Source: an uncultured Collinsella sp. (GTDB lineage Bacteria > Actinomycetota > Coriobacteriia > Coriobacteriales > Coriobacteriaceae). From it: DNA of 20,242 bases. The translations under genes were made by a program, and so were the position numbers. Positions 1 through 7,281 of this stretch are shown here, piece after piece; positions within the stretch are counted from its first letter, which is position 1, and each line of letters starts with the position of its first letter. Below the pieces are notes generated by a model that was not told where the DNA came from, did no database searches, and saw nothing but the letters and a program-made list of their open reading frames with translations. The stretch is taken from positions 1 to 20,242 of the forward strand of contig CAAEBN010000006.1 in the NCBI GenBank assembly GCA_900754075.1. The letters are read 5' to 3'.

Positions 1-108
1 GTCGGTCGCGTACCGAAGTACGCTTCCCTCCTCTTTCACGTCACCTTGCTCGCTTAGGGGCGTTTTCGCTGACTTATGCTCAACCTGCGGCGCCTTAGAG
101 GTGGTCAT
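1..108 (-). CDS. 5' end of an unidentified protein running off the left edge
   Basis: On the minus strand an ATG at 108–106 opens a frame that stays open for all 36 codons to the window edge. It starts MTTSKAPQVEHK and continues rich in Lys, Glu and Ser up to EEGSVLRYATD. This hydrophilic start looks like a real N-terminus and better than the two plus-strand frames. The frame is closed upstream by an in-frame stop, and this ATG is its first Met. No clear Shine-Dalgarno sequence precedes it, so it may be leaderless or the call may be wrong. It is divergent from prmC. I do not recognise the family, and 36 residues are too few to assign a function. Confidence 0.4.
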   Translation of the reverse strand, partial: MTTSKAPQVEHKSAKTPLSEQGDVKEEGSVLRYATD

Positions 109-446
109 CGGGGACGTTCTTAAATGACTAGGTTGGGTTAATTACTTTTCGAGTTTATTTAATCTGCTTTGTTAGATATTAAGCTGCCTACCTGCTCAAA
201 GCAATCAACGTTGTTCATCTGCAATTGAAAGTATTGCTCGAAAAATCGTCCAAGAAGTCGCGGGGCCCTTTTTGGTGCGTCGCTCGTCAAGCGATGTGGC
301 AAGTATTTGGTTAGATATTGGTCAGTTTTGGGGCAACCTTGCCAAAAGCTTGACGGATTCAAAGATAGACGTCGACGAATGGGCACTTTGAGCGAGCCCG
401 GCTCAAAAAACTGGGCTGATTCTCGATAATCGCCTTCAATCGTCCC
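109..446. other. AT-richer intergenic stretch with no supported gene
   Basis: By eye this stretch, especially 120–240, is clearly more AT-rich than the genes on either side. A 108-codon minus-strand frame (159–485) exists, but it lacks a ribosome binding site, matches no family I know and overlaps the prmC promoter, so I do not call it. The 9-mer ttagatatt occurs twice (near 172 and 312). The block near 110–130 (ggggacgttcttaaatgac) resembles what I recall of insertion-element ends, but no partner repeat is visible. Confidence 0.4.
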
Positions 447-473
447 TTGCCAAGCGCTGGCCTCGCTTACAAT
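447..473 (+). promoter_or_regulatory. Probable sigma-70-type promoter of prmC
   Basis: TTGCCA (447–452) and TACAAT (468–473) each match the consensus at five of six positions. The spacer is 15 nt, slightly short. The predicted transcription start near 480 leaves a leader of about 40 nt with a strong SD before the ATG at 522. This also argues against the longer prmC frame that opens at 447. Confidence 0.55.
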
Positions 474-521
474 CTGCTCCGACATTCGCGCGCCGCCCGG
501 CGCTTAAGAGGGGAGGACCCC

Positions 522-1781
522 ATGGCAAACGAGATCTGGACCATCAAGCGTTGTCTCGAGTGGACCAAGGAGTACCTGGCCGAGCGCGGTGAGGAGCATC
601 CCCGTCTTTCTGCCGAGTGGCTGCTGTGCGCGGCAACGGGCCTGGCGCGTATCGACTTGTATATGCGCATGGACGAGACGCTCGACGCATCGCAGCTCGA
701 GACCATGCACGCGGCGGTCGTCCGTCGCGCGAAGGGCGAGCCGCTGCAGTACATCACCGGTAGCACGCAGTTTCGCATGATCGACGTCGCGTGCGCCCCT
801 GGCGTGCTCATCCCGCGCCCCGAGACCGAGATGCTCGTCGAGGAAGTGCTGAACTATCTGGATGCCGAGGTTCTGAGCTCCGAGGCCGCCGCCCGCCAGC
901 GCGTGGAGCTGCCTTGGAACGATGAGGTCGAGCAGGCTCGCAAAGCCGAGGCGGCGCTGGCAGACGAACGCGCGACCGCTGAGCGCCGTGCCGCCAACCT
1001 GACGGCCGCCGATGAGGCTGCGCTGGGTAGCGACGTGCTCGGTAGCCGCGCCTATGCCGAGGAGCTTGCCGATCGCGAGGCCGAGGAAGCCGCCGCGCAG
1101 GCGGCAGAAGCAGAGGCCGTGGAAACCCCCGAGCCCGAGCTCGACGAATACGGCATCGCCATTGAGGACAACGACCAACAGACGACTCCCGCGCAAGATG
1201 CCGCCGAGGCCAACGTATCTGCCCCAGCCGAGCCCCGCACTGCCCGTGTTCTCGAGGTCGGCTGCGGCACGGGCTGCATCTCGCTCTCGCTTGCCTGGGA
1301 GCGTCGCGGCCACGTCACCTGCACTGCTACCGATATCGAGCCGCGCGCCATCGACCTTGCTACCAAAAACCGCGATGCGCTTGGCCTCACGTCCGACGAG
1401 GTCGCCTTCAGCCTCACGAACCTGGTGAGCTCCATTCCTCGCGAAGAGTGGGGCACCTTTGACGTACTCGTTTCCAACCCGCCCTACATTCCCACCGATG
1501 TCATGCGCTCGCTGCCGCACGAGGTCAAGGACTTTGAGCCCGATCTGGCGCTCGAGGGCGGTGCCGACGGCCTCGATATCTTCCGCCGCCTGCTCAATGC
1601 GGCGCCTTACATGCTGCGCGCCGGCGGCCTGTTTGCCTGCGAGCTCTACGAGGGTGCCCTCGATGCCGCGGCCGAGCTCTGTCGCCAGGCAGGCCTTTCG
1701 GACGTGCGTATCGTCCATGACCTCACTGATCGCCCCCGCATCGTCCGAGCCACCGTCACCGAGCCCAAGCAGCGCATTTAA
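522..1781 (+). CDS. prmC: PrmC (HemK) release factor glutamine methyltransferase, with a large internal insert
   Basis: PrmC uses S-adenosylmethionine to methylate the GGQ glutamine of peptide-chain release factors in the cytoplasm. The start at 522 is chosen because GGGGAGGA lies just upstream; the in-frame ATG at 447 lies inside the promoter. The 419-residue protein has the helical N-terminal domain with GEPLQYITG (near residue 72) and IPRPETEMLVE (near 97–107), the SAM-binding VLEVGCGTG (from 243) and the catalytic NPPY (319–322). Family members are usually about 280 residues. The excess is an Ala/Glu/Arg-rich, low-complexity block at about residues 115–240, between the N-terminal and methyltransferase domains. 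It is in frame and both flanking motifs are intact, so the enzyme is probably active. prfA, the usual upstream neighbour, is not in the window. Confidence 0.93.
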   Translation: MANEIWTIKRCLEWTKEYLAERGEEHPRLSAEWLLCAATGLARIDLYMRMDETLDASQLETMHAAVVRRAKGEPLQYITGSTQFRMIDVACAPGVLIPRPETEMLVEEVLNYLDAEVLSSEAAARQRVELPWNDEVEQARKAEAALADERATAERRAANLTAADEAALGSDVLGSRAYAEELADREAEEAAAQAAEAEAVETPEPELDEYGIAIEDNDQQTTPAQDAAEANVSAPAEPRTARVLEVGCGTGCISLSLAWERRGHVTCTATDIEPRAIDLATKNRDALGLTSDEVAFSLTNLVSSIPREEWGTFDVLVSNPPYIPTDVMRSLPHEVKDFEPDLALEGGADGLDIFRRLLNAAPYMLRAGGLFACELYEGALDAAAELCRQAGLSDVRIVHDLTDRPRIVRATVTEPKQRI

Positions 1782-1814
1782 GCTGAACTAATAGACATTT
1801 GCTCAAGTTTGCTC

Positions 1815-1842
1815 TTGCAATATACCGTAAAACTTCTACTAT
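1815..1842 (+). promoter_or_regulatory. Probable promoter of the toxin–antitoxin cassette
   Basis: TTGCAA (1815–1820) and TACTAT (1837–1842) are separated by 16 nt, with an overlapping alternative -10 TATAGA at 1840–1845. The SD GAAGGAG (1844–1850) lies six bases before the ATG at 1857, so the leader is very short. The heptamer tttgctc occurs twice just upstream (near 1798 and 1809) and could be part of an operator. Confidence 0.5.
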
Positions 1843-1856
1843 AGAAGGAGAAAGGT

Positions 1857-2252
1857 ATGTCAAATCAGCTGCATCGGTACCGTATCGTGCTTGATTACAT
1901 TGAACCTTGGCTTGATGAGCAGGATGAAGCTACGCTGAAGCAGATTTATGCAGACCTTTTGGTGCTCGAGAAGGAAGGTCCCAGCCTTGGTCGTCCACTG
2001 GTTGACCGTGTCAAGGGCTCGAAGCTTCATCATTTAAAGGAGCTGAGAGTGACTTCATGTGGTGGGCAGGTGATCCGCATCCTCTTCGCCTTTGACCCCA
2101 AGCGCCAGGCGGTATTGCTATTGGCGGGTGATAAGTCGCGAGCGGGATCGTCAAGGGCAAAATGGAACGGCTGGTATGCGATCAACATTCCAAAGGCCGA
2201 GCAAATATACCGTCGCCACGTAAGGAGGCTCGATCGAGATGGAACTGCATGA
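1857..2252 (+). CDS. RelE/HigB-type toxin (Gp49-like family)
   Basis: Toxins of this family are usually ribosome-dependent mRNA endoribonucleases that stop translation when the antitoxin is lost. The 131-residue protein shows the family pattern: GSKLHHLKELRV (about 54–65), then a beta-rich core with QVIRILFAFDP and AVLLLAGDKS, then a KWNGWY…IPKAEQIYRRHV ending typical of actinobacterial members. SD GAAGGAG precedes the ATG by six bases. The gene is first in a two-gene cassette and overlaps the antitoxin by 14 bp, the toxin-first order of HigBA. By eye its base composition is less GC-rich than the neighbours, in keeping with transfer. The family is fairly certain; activity and target are inferred. 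Confidence 0.85.
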   Translation: MSNQLHRYRIVLDYIEPWLDEQDEATLKQIYADLLVLEKEGPSLGRPLVDRVKGSKLHHLKELRVTSCGGQVIRILFAFDPKRQAVLLLAGDKSRAGSSRAKWNGWYAINIPKAEQIYRRHVRRLDRDGTA

Positions 2253-2541
2253 ATATATGGAATCGCGCGGGATAACACGCGACTCCATTACCGCCGAGCA
2301 GGAGAGGACTCGCGATCGTATCGAAGCCTATAAGCTTGCTCAGATTCGCAGGCTAAAAGATCTAACACAGGCGTCGGTCGCCCAATCGATGGGCGTTTCT
2401 CAAAAACGCGTATCCGAGCTCGAGCGCGGGGAATTGGGTTCGATGAGGCTTGACACGCTGAGCAGGTACGCAGAGAGCCTCGGCGGAAAACTGGTTGCAA
2501 GCATCGAGTTTCCCGATCGTACCGTTACGCTTGCGCGCTAA
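2239..2541 (+). CDS. XRE-family helix-turn-helix antitoxin (HigA-like)
   Basis: This 100-residue protein contains a Cro/C1-type helix-turn-helix over about residues 34–90: LKDLTQASVAQSMGVSQKRVSELERG followed by the RLDTLSRYAESLGGKL helix typical of XRE antitoxins. An SD (AAGGAGG, 2222–2228) inside the toxin's 3' end precedes the ATG at 2239, so the pair is translationally coupled. It is expected to bind and neutralise the toxin and to repress the promoter at 1815–1842. The upstream in-frame extension is not needed because this SD fits well. A plain regulator is the alternative, but the overlap with a HigB-like gene favours antitoxin. Confidence 0.85.
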   Translation: MELHEYMESRGITRDSITAEQERTRDRIEAYKLAQIRRLKDLTQASVAQSMGVSQKRVSELERGELGSMRLDTLSRYAESLGGKLVASIEFPDRTVTLAR

Positions 2542-2689
2542 AAATCTTCAATTAACCCCCTCACTTTCACCGACTACTAGAGCCGCTCACCAAACCAACA
2601 TGCGCTCTGGGCAAATAGGTTGAACGTTTCGTGCGAGAATGCCCCACAGTAAACAAACTTGCACCAGAGCGTAAGGGGCTGGCATACAC

Positions 2690-3433
2690 ATGCAGACGGT
2701 CTATCGGGTATACGAGGGAGCGCGCGAGCCACATCGGCTTGCAGTCGAGCGCACGGCCGAGCTACTCGGTCGCGGCGGCCTGGCGCTTATTCCAACCGAG
2801 ACGGTCTACGGTGTCGCCGTGGCGGTCAACGCCTTCTCGGATGCCGTTCCACAAGATACAAGTGAACCTCTGCCGTGGCCGCGCGATCCGCAGGCCACCG
2901 TCAACGGCGCCGCGGTCCCCGCACTCGGTACCGGCTACCGTCGCATCTTTACCCTCAAGCAGCGCGAGCTCACCCAAACGGTTGCCTGGCTGGTCGATGA
3001 TGCCGAGACACTCGACCGCTATGGCGTGGATATCCCTAACGAGGCCCGCGTGCTCGCCCGACGATGCTGGCCGGGCGCCCTGACTATCGTGGTCAAGGCG
3101 GCCCCCTGCGTGCCGACCTTTATGCGCGCCGCCGACGACACGGTGGCACTTCGCGCTTCGGCCTCGCCCGTGGTGCAGGCGCTCATCCGCGCCTGCGGTA
3201 GCCCTCTTGCCTGCACCAGCGCCAACACGCATGGCGCGCCCGCGCCGGCAAGTTTTGTCACGGTGGAGGAGCGTATCCTGGAGGGGGTCGATGTGGCCGT
3301 CGACGCCGGTGAGACCACGTGTCGCGACGCCTCAACCATTGTGTCGTTTCAGCACGGCGAGCTCCAGATCCTGCGCCAAGGCGCGCTTCCCGCATCAGAG
3401 ATCGAACGGGTCCTGTCCGACCCGATGCAATAG
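2690..3433 (+). CDS. tsaC: TsaC/Sua5/YrdC L-threonylcarbamoyladenylate synthase with an internal insert
   Basis: The enzyme makes threonylcarbamoyl-AMP from threonine, bicarbonate and ATP for the t6A37 modification of ANN-decoding tRNAs. The 247-residue protein has PTETVYG (35–41), a KxR pair (K90, R92), WPGALT (127–132) and SxN (S177, N179), so the KxR…SxN ligand set is present. About 48 residues separate PTETVYG from the KxR lysine, against about 17 in typical members; the extra part (about 52–83) is Pro-rich. The usual Pro-Leu after KxR is also replaced. There is no C-terminal Sua5 domain. SD TAAGGGG lies 11 nt before the ATG. glpK follows after 13 bp, probably on the same transcript. sua5 is commonly near prmC; here a toxin–antitoxin cassette separates them. 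Confidence 0.85.
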   Translation: MQTVYRVYEGAREPHRLAVERTAELLGRGGLALIPTETVYGVAVAVNAFSDAVPQDTSEPLPWPRDPQATVNGAAVPALGTGYRRIFTLKQRELTQTVAWLVDDAETLDRYGVDIPNEARVLARRCWPGALTIVVKAAPCVPTFMRAADDTVALRASASPVVQALIRACGSPLACTSANTHGAPAPASFVTVEERILEGVDVAVDAGETTCRDASTIVSFQHGELQILRQGALPASEIERVLSDPMQ

Positions 3434-3446
3434 AAAGGTGTAAGCG

Positions 3447-4988
3447 ATGTCGTTGAATCTAGGTAGCCTGGGTATGGAAGACGCCTCGTTTAGCTTTGGC
3501 GGTTCCTACATCATGGCGCTCGACTGCGGCACCACCTCGGTACTCGCGACCATCGTCGACGAGTACGGCTGCATCGTCGCCCAGGCGCGCCGTAGCGTCA
3601 AAACCAGCTTCCCGCGCCCCGGCTGGGTGGAGCAGGATCCCACGGAGGTGCTTGCCAGCCAGATCGGCGTGATGATGGAGGTTCAGTTTAAGAGCGGCAT
3701 CCATTCTGACCGCATTGCCGCCATCGGTATTTCCAACCAGCGCGAGACCACGGTAGTGTGGGACCGCATAAGCGGCCAGCCCATCTATAACGCCATCGTG
3801 TGGCAATGCCGTCGCACCGCACCTCTGATCGACGAGCTGGTCGAGCAGGGCACAGAAGAACTGGTGCGCTCCCGCACGGGACTCACGCTCGATCCGTATT
3901 TCTCGGCCTCCAAGGTGCAGTGGATCCTCGACAACGTCGATGGTGCGCGTGAGAGCGCGGTGGCGGGCGACCTCATGTTCGGCACCATCGACACCTGGCT
4001 CATCTACAACCTCACCGGCGGTCAGGTCTTTGCCACCGACTACACCAATGCCAGCCGCACCGCGCTCTTTAATATCCATACGCTCGATTGGGACGACGAT
4101 CTGCTGGCGCTTTTCAACGTCCCGCGTTCCATGATGCCCGAGGTTCGTTGGAGCTCGGGCGACTACGGCCGCGTCGCGAGCGACATCATGACCAACATGC
4201 CACCCATCATGGGCGTGGCGGGCGACCAGCAGGCGTCGCTGTTCGGCCACTGCTGCTTCCATCCCGGCCAGACCAAAAACACCTATGGCACGGGTTGCTT
4301 TATGCTCATGAACACCGGCGACGAGATCGTCGAATCCAAGAACGGTCTGGTCTCCACGATCGGTATCGCCGCGGACGGCAAAATCAGCTATGCGCTCGAG
4401 GGTTCTATCTTTGCCGCCGGCTCAACCATGAACTGGCTGCGCAACAACATGGGCATCATCTCGAGCGTGAGTGAGTCCGCGCAACTCGCCACTTCGATCA
4501 GCGACAACGAGGGCTGCTACTTCGTCCCCGCCTTCGCAGGCCTGGGCGCTCCCTGGTGGGACCCGCGTGCTCGCGGTATCGTGTGCGGCCTGACCGGCGC
4601 CTCGAGTCGCGCGACCATTGTACGTGCGGCCTGCGAGTCCATGGCCTACCAGAGTTATGACGTGCTGCGCGCCATGGAGCAGGACGTGGGACTTTCGATT
4701 GAGCGCCTGTCCGTCGATGGCGGTGCCTCGCGCAACGAGTTCATCATGCAATTCCAGGCCGATCTGCTGGATATCCCCGTGTTGCAGTGTGAGACGGTGG
4801 AGACCACGGCGATCGGCGCCGCGTACTTGGCAGGCCTTGCCGTCGGCTATTGGGAGGATTTGGAGGAGCTGGAGCAAAACGCTCAGATCGTCAAAGTCTT
4901 CCATCCTCACATGTCCGCCGAGCGCCGTGAGAGCAACCTCGCTGGTTGGCGTGATGCCGTCAAGCGTTCGCTCAACACCGCTCAGTAG
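3447..4988 (+). CDS. glpK: Glycerol kinase
   Basis: GlpK phosphorylates glycerol to sn-glycerol-3-phosphate with ATP, feeding lipid synthesis and glycolysis. The 513-residue FGGY-family protein follows E. coli GlpK nearly motif by motif: ALDCGTTS (24–31), NQRETTVVWD, AIVWQCRRT, DTWLIYNLTGG, TDYTNASRT, the catalytic-Asp block GDQQASLFG, NTYGTGCFML, GLGAPWWDPRARG and SVDGGAS. It has about 15 extra N-terminal residues before the usual start. The SD GAAAGGTG sits six bases before the ATG at 3447, so this start is preferred over Met10 or Met23. It lies 13 bp behind tsaC. No glycerol facilitator or glycerol-3-phosphate dehydrogenase is in the window, so its pathway partners lie elsewhere. Confidence 0.96.
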   Translation: MSLNLGSLGMEDASFSFGGSYIMALDCGTTSVLATIVDEYGCIVAQARRSVKTSFPRPGWVEQDPTEVLASQIGVMMEVQFKSGIHSDRIAAIGISNQRETTVVWDRISGQPIYNAIVWQCRRTAPLIDELVEQGTEELVRSRTGLTLDPYFSASKVQWILDNVDGARESAVAGDLMFGTIDTWLIYNLTGGQVFATDYTNASRTALFNIHTLDWDDDLLALFNVPRSMMPEVRWSSGDYGRVASDIMTNMPPIMGVAGDQQASLFGHCCFHPGQTKNTYGTGCFMLMNTGDEIVESKNGLVSTIGIAADGKISYALEGSIFAAGSTMNWLRNNMGIISSVSESAQLATSISDNEGCYFVPAFAGLGAPWWDPRARGIVCGLTGASSRATIVRAACESMAYQSYDVLRAMEQDVGLSIERLSVDGGASRNEFIMQFQADLLDIPVLQCETVETTAIGAAYLAGLAVGYWEDLEELEQNAQIVKVFHPHMSAERRESNLAGWRDAVKRSLNTAQ

Positions 4989-5110
4989 GGTTGCGACGAG
5001 CTGCTCGATACAACAAACCGTTAAACTTATGCACGGCGCGAGGCAACAACGTCGCCATGCGTCTTGTCAGCAAGGCCATCTTCCGGCCGCAATGAAAGGG
5101 GCATCAACCC

Positions 5111-5758
5111 ATGACCGTCACCTACGATACGTCCCGTGTGACCCTTGTCGATCACCCACTCGTCCAGCACAAGCTGTCGATCTTGCGCGACAAGAGCACT
5201 GGCACCAACCAGTTCCGCCAGCTCGTGCGCGAGCTTGCGCTCTTTGACGGCTACGAGGCCATGCGCGACCTGCCCATGGAAGACGTCGAGGTCGAGACCC
5301 CCATCACCACTGCCACGTTTAAGCAGCTTGCCGGCAAGAAGCTCGCTATTGTTCCCATCCTGCGTGCGGGCCTTGGCATGGTCGATGGCATCCTCGACTT
5401 GGTACCCTCCGCTCGCGTGGGCCACATCGGTATGGAGCGCGACGAGGTTACCCACGAGCCGCATGAGTATTACTGCAAGATGCCCAAGGATATCGACCAG
5501 CGCATCTGCCTGGTTGTCGACCCCATGCTCGCCACGGGCGGTTCGGCCGAGATGGCCATCAGCTACCTGCGCGAGCGCGGTGTCAAGGATATCCGCATGC
5601 TGTGCATCGTCGCCGCGCCCGAGGGTCTCAAGTCACTGACCGAAAAGGACCCCGACGTACATATTTATACGTGCGCCATCGATGACCATCTCAACGAGGC
5701 CGCCTACATCGTTCCCGGCCTGGGCGACGCCGGCGACCGCATCTACGGTACGCTCTAG
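5111..5758 (+). CDS. upp: Uracil phosphoribosyltransferase
   Basis: Upp salvages uracil by joining it to PRPP to give UMP. The 215-residue length is normal. Visible motifs are the N-terminal VDHPLVQHKLSILRDKST, PILRAGLGMVDG, the PRPP-binding loop VVDPMLATGGSA and the uracil-binding C-terminus GLGDAGDRIYGT. SD AAAGGGG lies about nine bases before the ATG. The gene stands 122 bp behind glpK and is followed by a terminator hairpin at 5801, so it probably ends that transcript. I find no convincing separate promoter in the glpK–upp gap. upp just ahead of the atp operon is also, as I recall, the Bacillus arrangement. Confidence 0.96.
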   Translation: MTVTYDTSRVTLVDHPLVQHKLSILRDKSTGTNQFRQLVRELALFDGYEAMRDLPMEDVEVETPITTATFKQLAGKKLAIVPILRAGLGMVDGILDLVPSARVGHIGMERDEVTHEPHEYYCKMPKDIDQRICLVVDPMLATGGSAEMAISYLRERGVKDIRMLCIVAAPEGLKSLTEKDPDVHIYTCAIDDHLNEAAYIVPGLGDAGDRIYGTL

Positions 5759-5800
5759 TCGTTGGGCCTTGTCGGCTACGGTCACAAATACGAAGAAATA

Positions 5801-5842
5801 GTGCGCGCGGGCGAGCAAAAGTCGTCCACGCGCACTTCTGTT
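5801..5842 (+). terminator. Probable intrinsic terminator after upp
   Basis: A 14-bp stem (5801–5814 with 5822–5835; one mismatch and one G·U pair) encloses the loop gcaaaag and is followed by ttctgtt. The stem is strong and GC-rich but the T tract is interrupted, so termination may be incomplete. It separates upp from the atp promoter. Confidence 0.6.
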
Positions 5843-5949
5843 AACGGACGTTTTGCCCTGAGGGGTTCGAAAAAACGTATTACCGTACCTGCGGCATAAA
5901 GAAGGCCTTAAGAAAACGTACAGGTGCGTATTAACCGTTTGTTTTACGG

Positions 5950-5977
5950 TTGTACTTTAGCGATTGGCTCGTACAAT
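5950..5977 (+). promoter_or_regulatory. Probable promoter of the ATP synthase operon
   Basis: TTGTAC (5950–5955) and TACAAT (5972–5977) are 16 nt apart in an AT-richer stretch. An inverted repeat AACCGT…ACGGTT (5933–5938 with 5946–5951) overlaps the -35 box and could bind a regulator. Further upstream the octamer aaaacgta occurs twice (near 5872 and 5913). The TTG at 5964 lies inside this promoter, which rules it out as the atpI start. Confidence 0.6.
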
Positions 5978-6038
5978 AGTCACCAATGTTTGGCTGGGAC
6001 TGTGCTGTGAGGCGTTAAAAAGGAAAGCGAGGAAGCCA

Positions 6039-6350
6039 GTGTTTCAGATAGCCGATCTGCTCGCTATCGTTGCAGGCGCCATCGCGGGCGCAATTGCCTT
6101 CCTTCCCTTTGTTTTTACGCTCAAGCCGGTTCTTGACGATAAACAGAATGCGGACATGCTCAAGGGCATGGTGAGTCTGGCGGTCTCGGCAGTCGCCCTG
6201 CTCGTCTTTACCTTGGTTGTGTTTGCGTTGTTCGGAGAGGCATTTCGCATGTTCCTCCTGGGCGAGGCGATCGGCTTCGTGGCCTTTATGGCCGCCTGCA
6301 CGGTTCGCGTCGCCAAGGCGCTGCGAGATCCTCATGAGGTCGAAAGGTAA
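6039..6350 (+). CDS. atpI: AtpI-like small membrane protein, first gene of the atp operon
   Basis: This 103-residue protein has three hydrophobic segments (about residues 7–28, 43–65 and 68–91) and few polar residues. Its identity rests mainly on position, three bases ahead of atpB and first in the operon, where atpI is normally found. AtpI is thought to help assemble the c-ring and may take part in Mg2+ or Ca2+ uptake. I chose the GTG at 6039, preceded by a purine-rich AAGGAAAGCGAGG, because the longer frame from TTG 5964 would start inside the promoter. Sequence identity to known AtpI is not obvious by eye, so another small atp-linked membrane protein is possible. Confidence 0.6.
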   Translation: MFQIADLLAIVAGAIAGAIAFLPFVFTLKPVLDDKQNADMLKGMVSLAVSAVALLVFTLVVFALFGEAFRMFLLGEAIGFVAFMAACTVRVAKALRDPHEVER

Positions 6351-6353
6351 GTC

Positions 6354-7157
6354 GTGGAAATTTTTGAAAAGCTGCCTGATGAGATTAATCATCTGGTCAG
6401 CGAGTTCAGCTCCACCCCTGTCGTGGGCGATCTGAGCTGCGGCATCACGCAGTACTCGTTTTGGCTGATCGTCTCCACGATCGTGCTCCTGATCGTCCTG
6501 GCCGTGTTCAAGAAGAAGCAGACCCTGGTTCCCAAGGGCTTCTTCGTCAACGGTTTCGAGTACATCATCGAGTACGTCGAGAACGATATCGGCAAGGGCG
6601 TCGTGGGTGAGAACTGGAAGAAGCACTTCCCGTTCCTGTGCTCGCTTTTCCTGTTCATCCTGATCAATAACATGATCGGCCTGATCCCGGGAATGAAGCC
6701 CGGCACCGGCGCAATCGGCTCCACCGCCGCGCTCGCCATCTTCGCCTTCGTGTACTTCATCTACTACGGATGCAAGGCTCACGGCGTGATCGGCTACATC
6801 AAGAGCCTCGCCCCGCAGGGCGTGAGCTTCCCGATGAACGTGCTTGTGTGGGTCGTCGAGCTTTTCTCGACCTTCCTGCGCCTCATCACGCTCGCCGTCC
6901 GTCTGTTCTGCAACATGTTCGCAGGACACGTGGTCATGGGCTCGTTCGCCATCATGGCGAGCATGTTCATGCAGCCGCTGCTTCAGCAGGTTTCCGCGGC
7001 CCACGCCGTCGGCGCCCTGCCTTCGCTGGCCTGGCTTGCCATCCTCATCCTGATCTATGCGATCGAGCTTGTGGTCGGCGCCATCCAGGCTTACGTCTTC
7101 ACGGTCCTTACCGCCGTGTATGTCTCCGAGGCAGAGGAGGTCGCGGAGGAGGAGTAA
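6354..7157 (+). CDS. atpB: ATP synthase F0 subunit a
   Basis: Subunit a forms the proton half-channels of F0 next to the c-ring in the cytoplasmic membrane. The 267-residue protein has several hydrophobic helices and the signature LRLITLAVRLFCNMFAGH, in which Arg183 corresponds to the essential E. coli Arg210. The C-terminal helix carries IELVVGAIQAYVFTVLTAVYV, as expected. It starts at a GTG (6354), seven bases after GAAAGG and only three bases after atpI. The C-terminus ends in a short acidic tail (EAEEVAEEE). A 124-bp untranslated gap separates it from atpE. Confidence 0.95.
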   Translation: MEIFEKLPDEINHLVSEFSSTPVVGDLSCGITQYSFWLIVSTIVLLIVLAVFKKKQTLVPKGFFVNGFEYIIEYVENDIGKGVVGENWKKHFPFLCSLFLFILINNMIGLIPGMKPGTGAIGSTAALAIFAFVYFIYYGCKAHGVIGYIKSLAPQGVSFPMNVLVWVVELFSTFLRLITLAVRLFCNMFAGHVVMGSFAIMASMFMQPLLQQVSAAHAVGALPSLAWLAILILIYAIELVVGAIQAYVFTVLTAVYVSEAEEVAEEE

Positions 7158-7281
7158 TCTTCCGTTCGCGCCTTAAAGGTAAGGCAATTCGTTAAACCGC
7201 CGGTGCCCGTACCCATGGAGCCCGGCAGTTATAAAAAGGTTATCCTGCGTGAAATAAGACACGCACGACAAAGGAGGAATC
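7158..7281 (+). promoter_or_regulatory. Untranslated leader between atpB and atpE
   Basis: This is by far the longest gap in an operon otherwise spaced by overlaps or 3–15 bp. It holds an imperfect hairpin with GCCGG/CCGGC arms (about 7199–7226), an AT-rich stretch (ttataaaaagg) and a strong SD AAGGAGG (7271–7277). It probably raises translation or RNA stability of the highly demanded c subunit, as the E. coli atpE initiation region does. I see no clear promoter. Confidence 0.4.

Noticed and set aside
8..23. Hairpin GCGTAC-cgaa-GTACGC at the left edge
   Set aside because: It lies within the predicted partial coding region and has no T tract, so it is probably chance.
159..485. 108-codon minus-strand frame between the left-edge gene and prmC
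   Set aside because: No ribosome binding site, no recognisable family, and its start region overlaps the predicted prmC promoter and leader. It may be a remnant but cannot be supported.
504..1718. 404-codon minus-strand frame opposite prmC, considered as a source of the PrmC insert
   Set aside because: It has no ribosome binding site or domain pattern, and the plus-strand frame carries clear PrmC motifs on both sides.
5964..6038. TTG start that would lengthen AtpI by 25 residues
   Set aside because: It falls within the atp promoter spacer, so it would not be on the transcript; the GTG at 6039 has a purine-rich site upstream.
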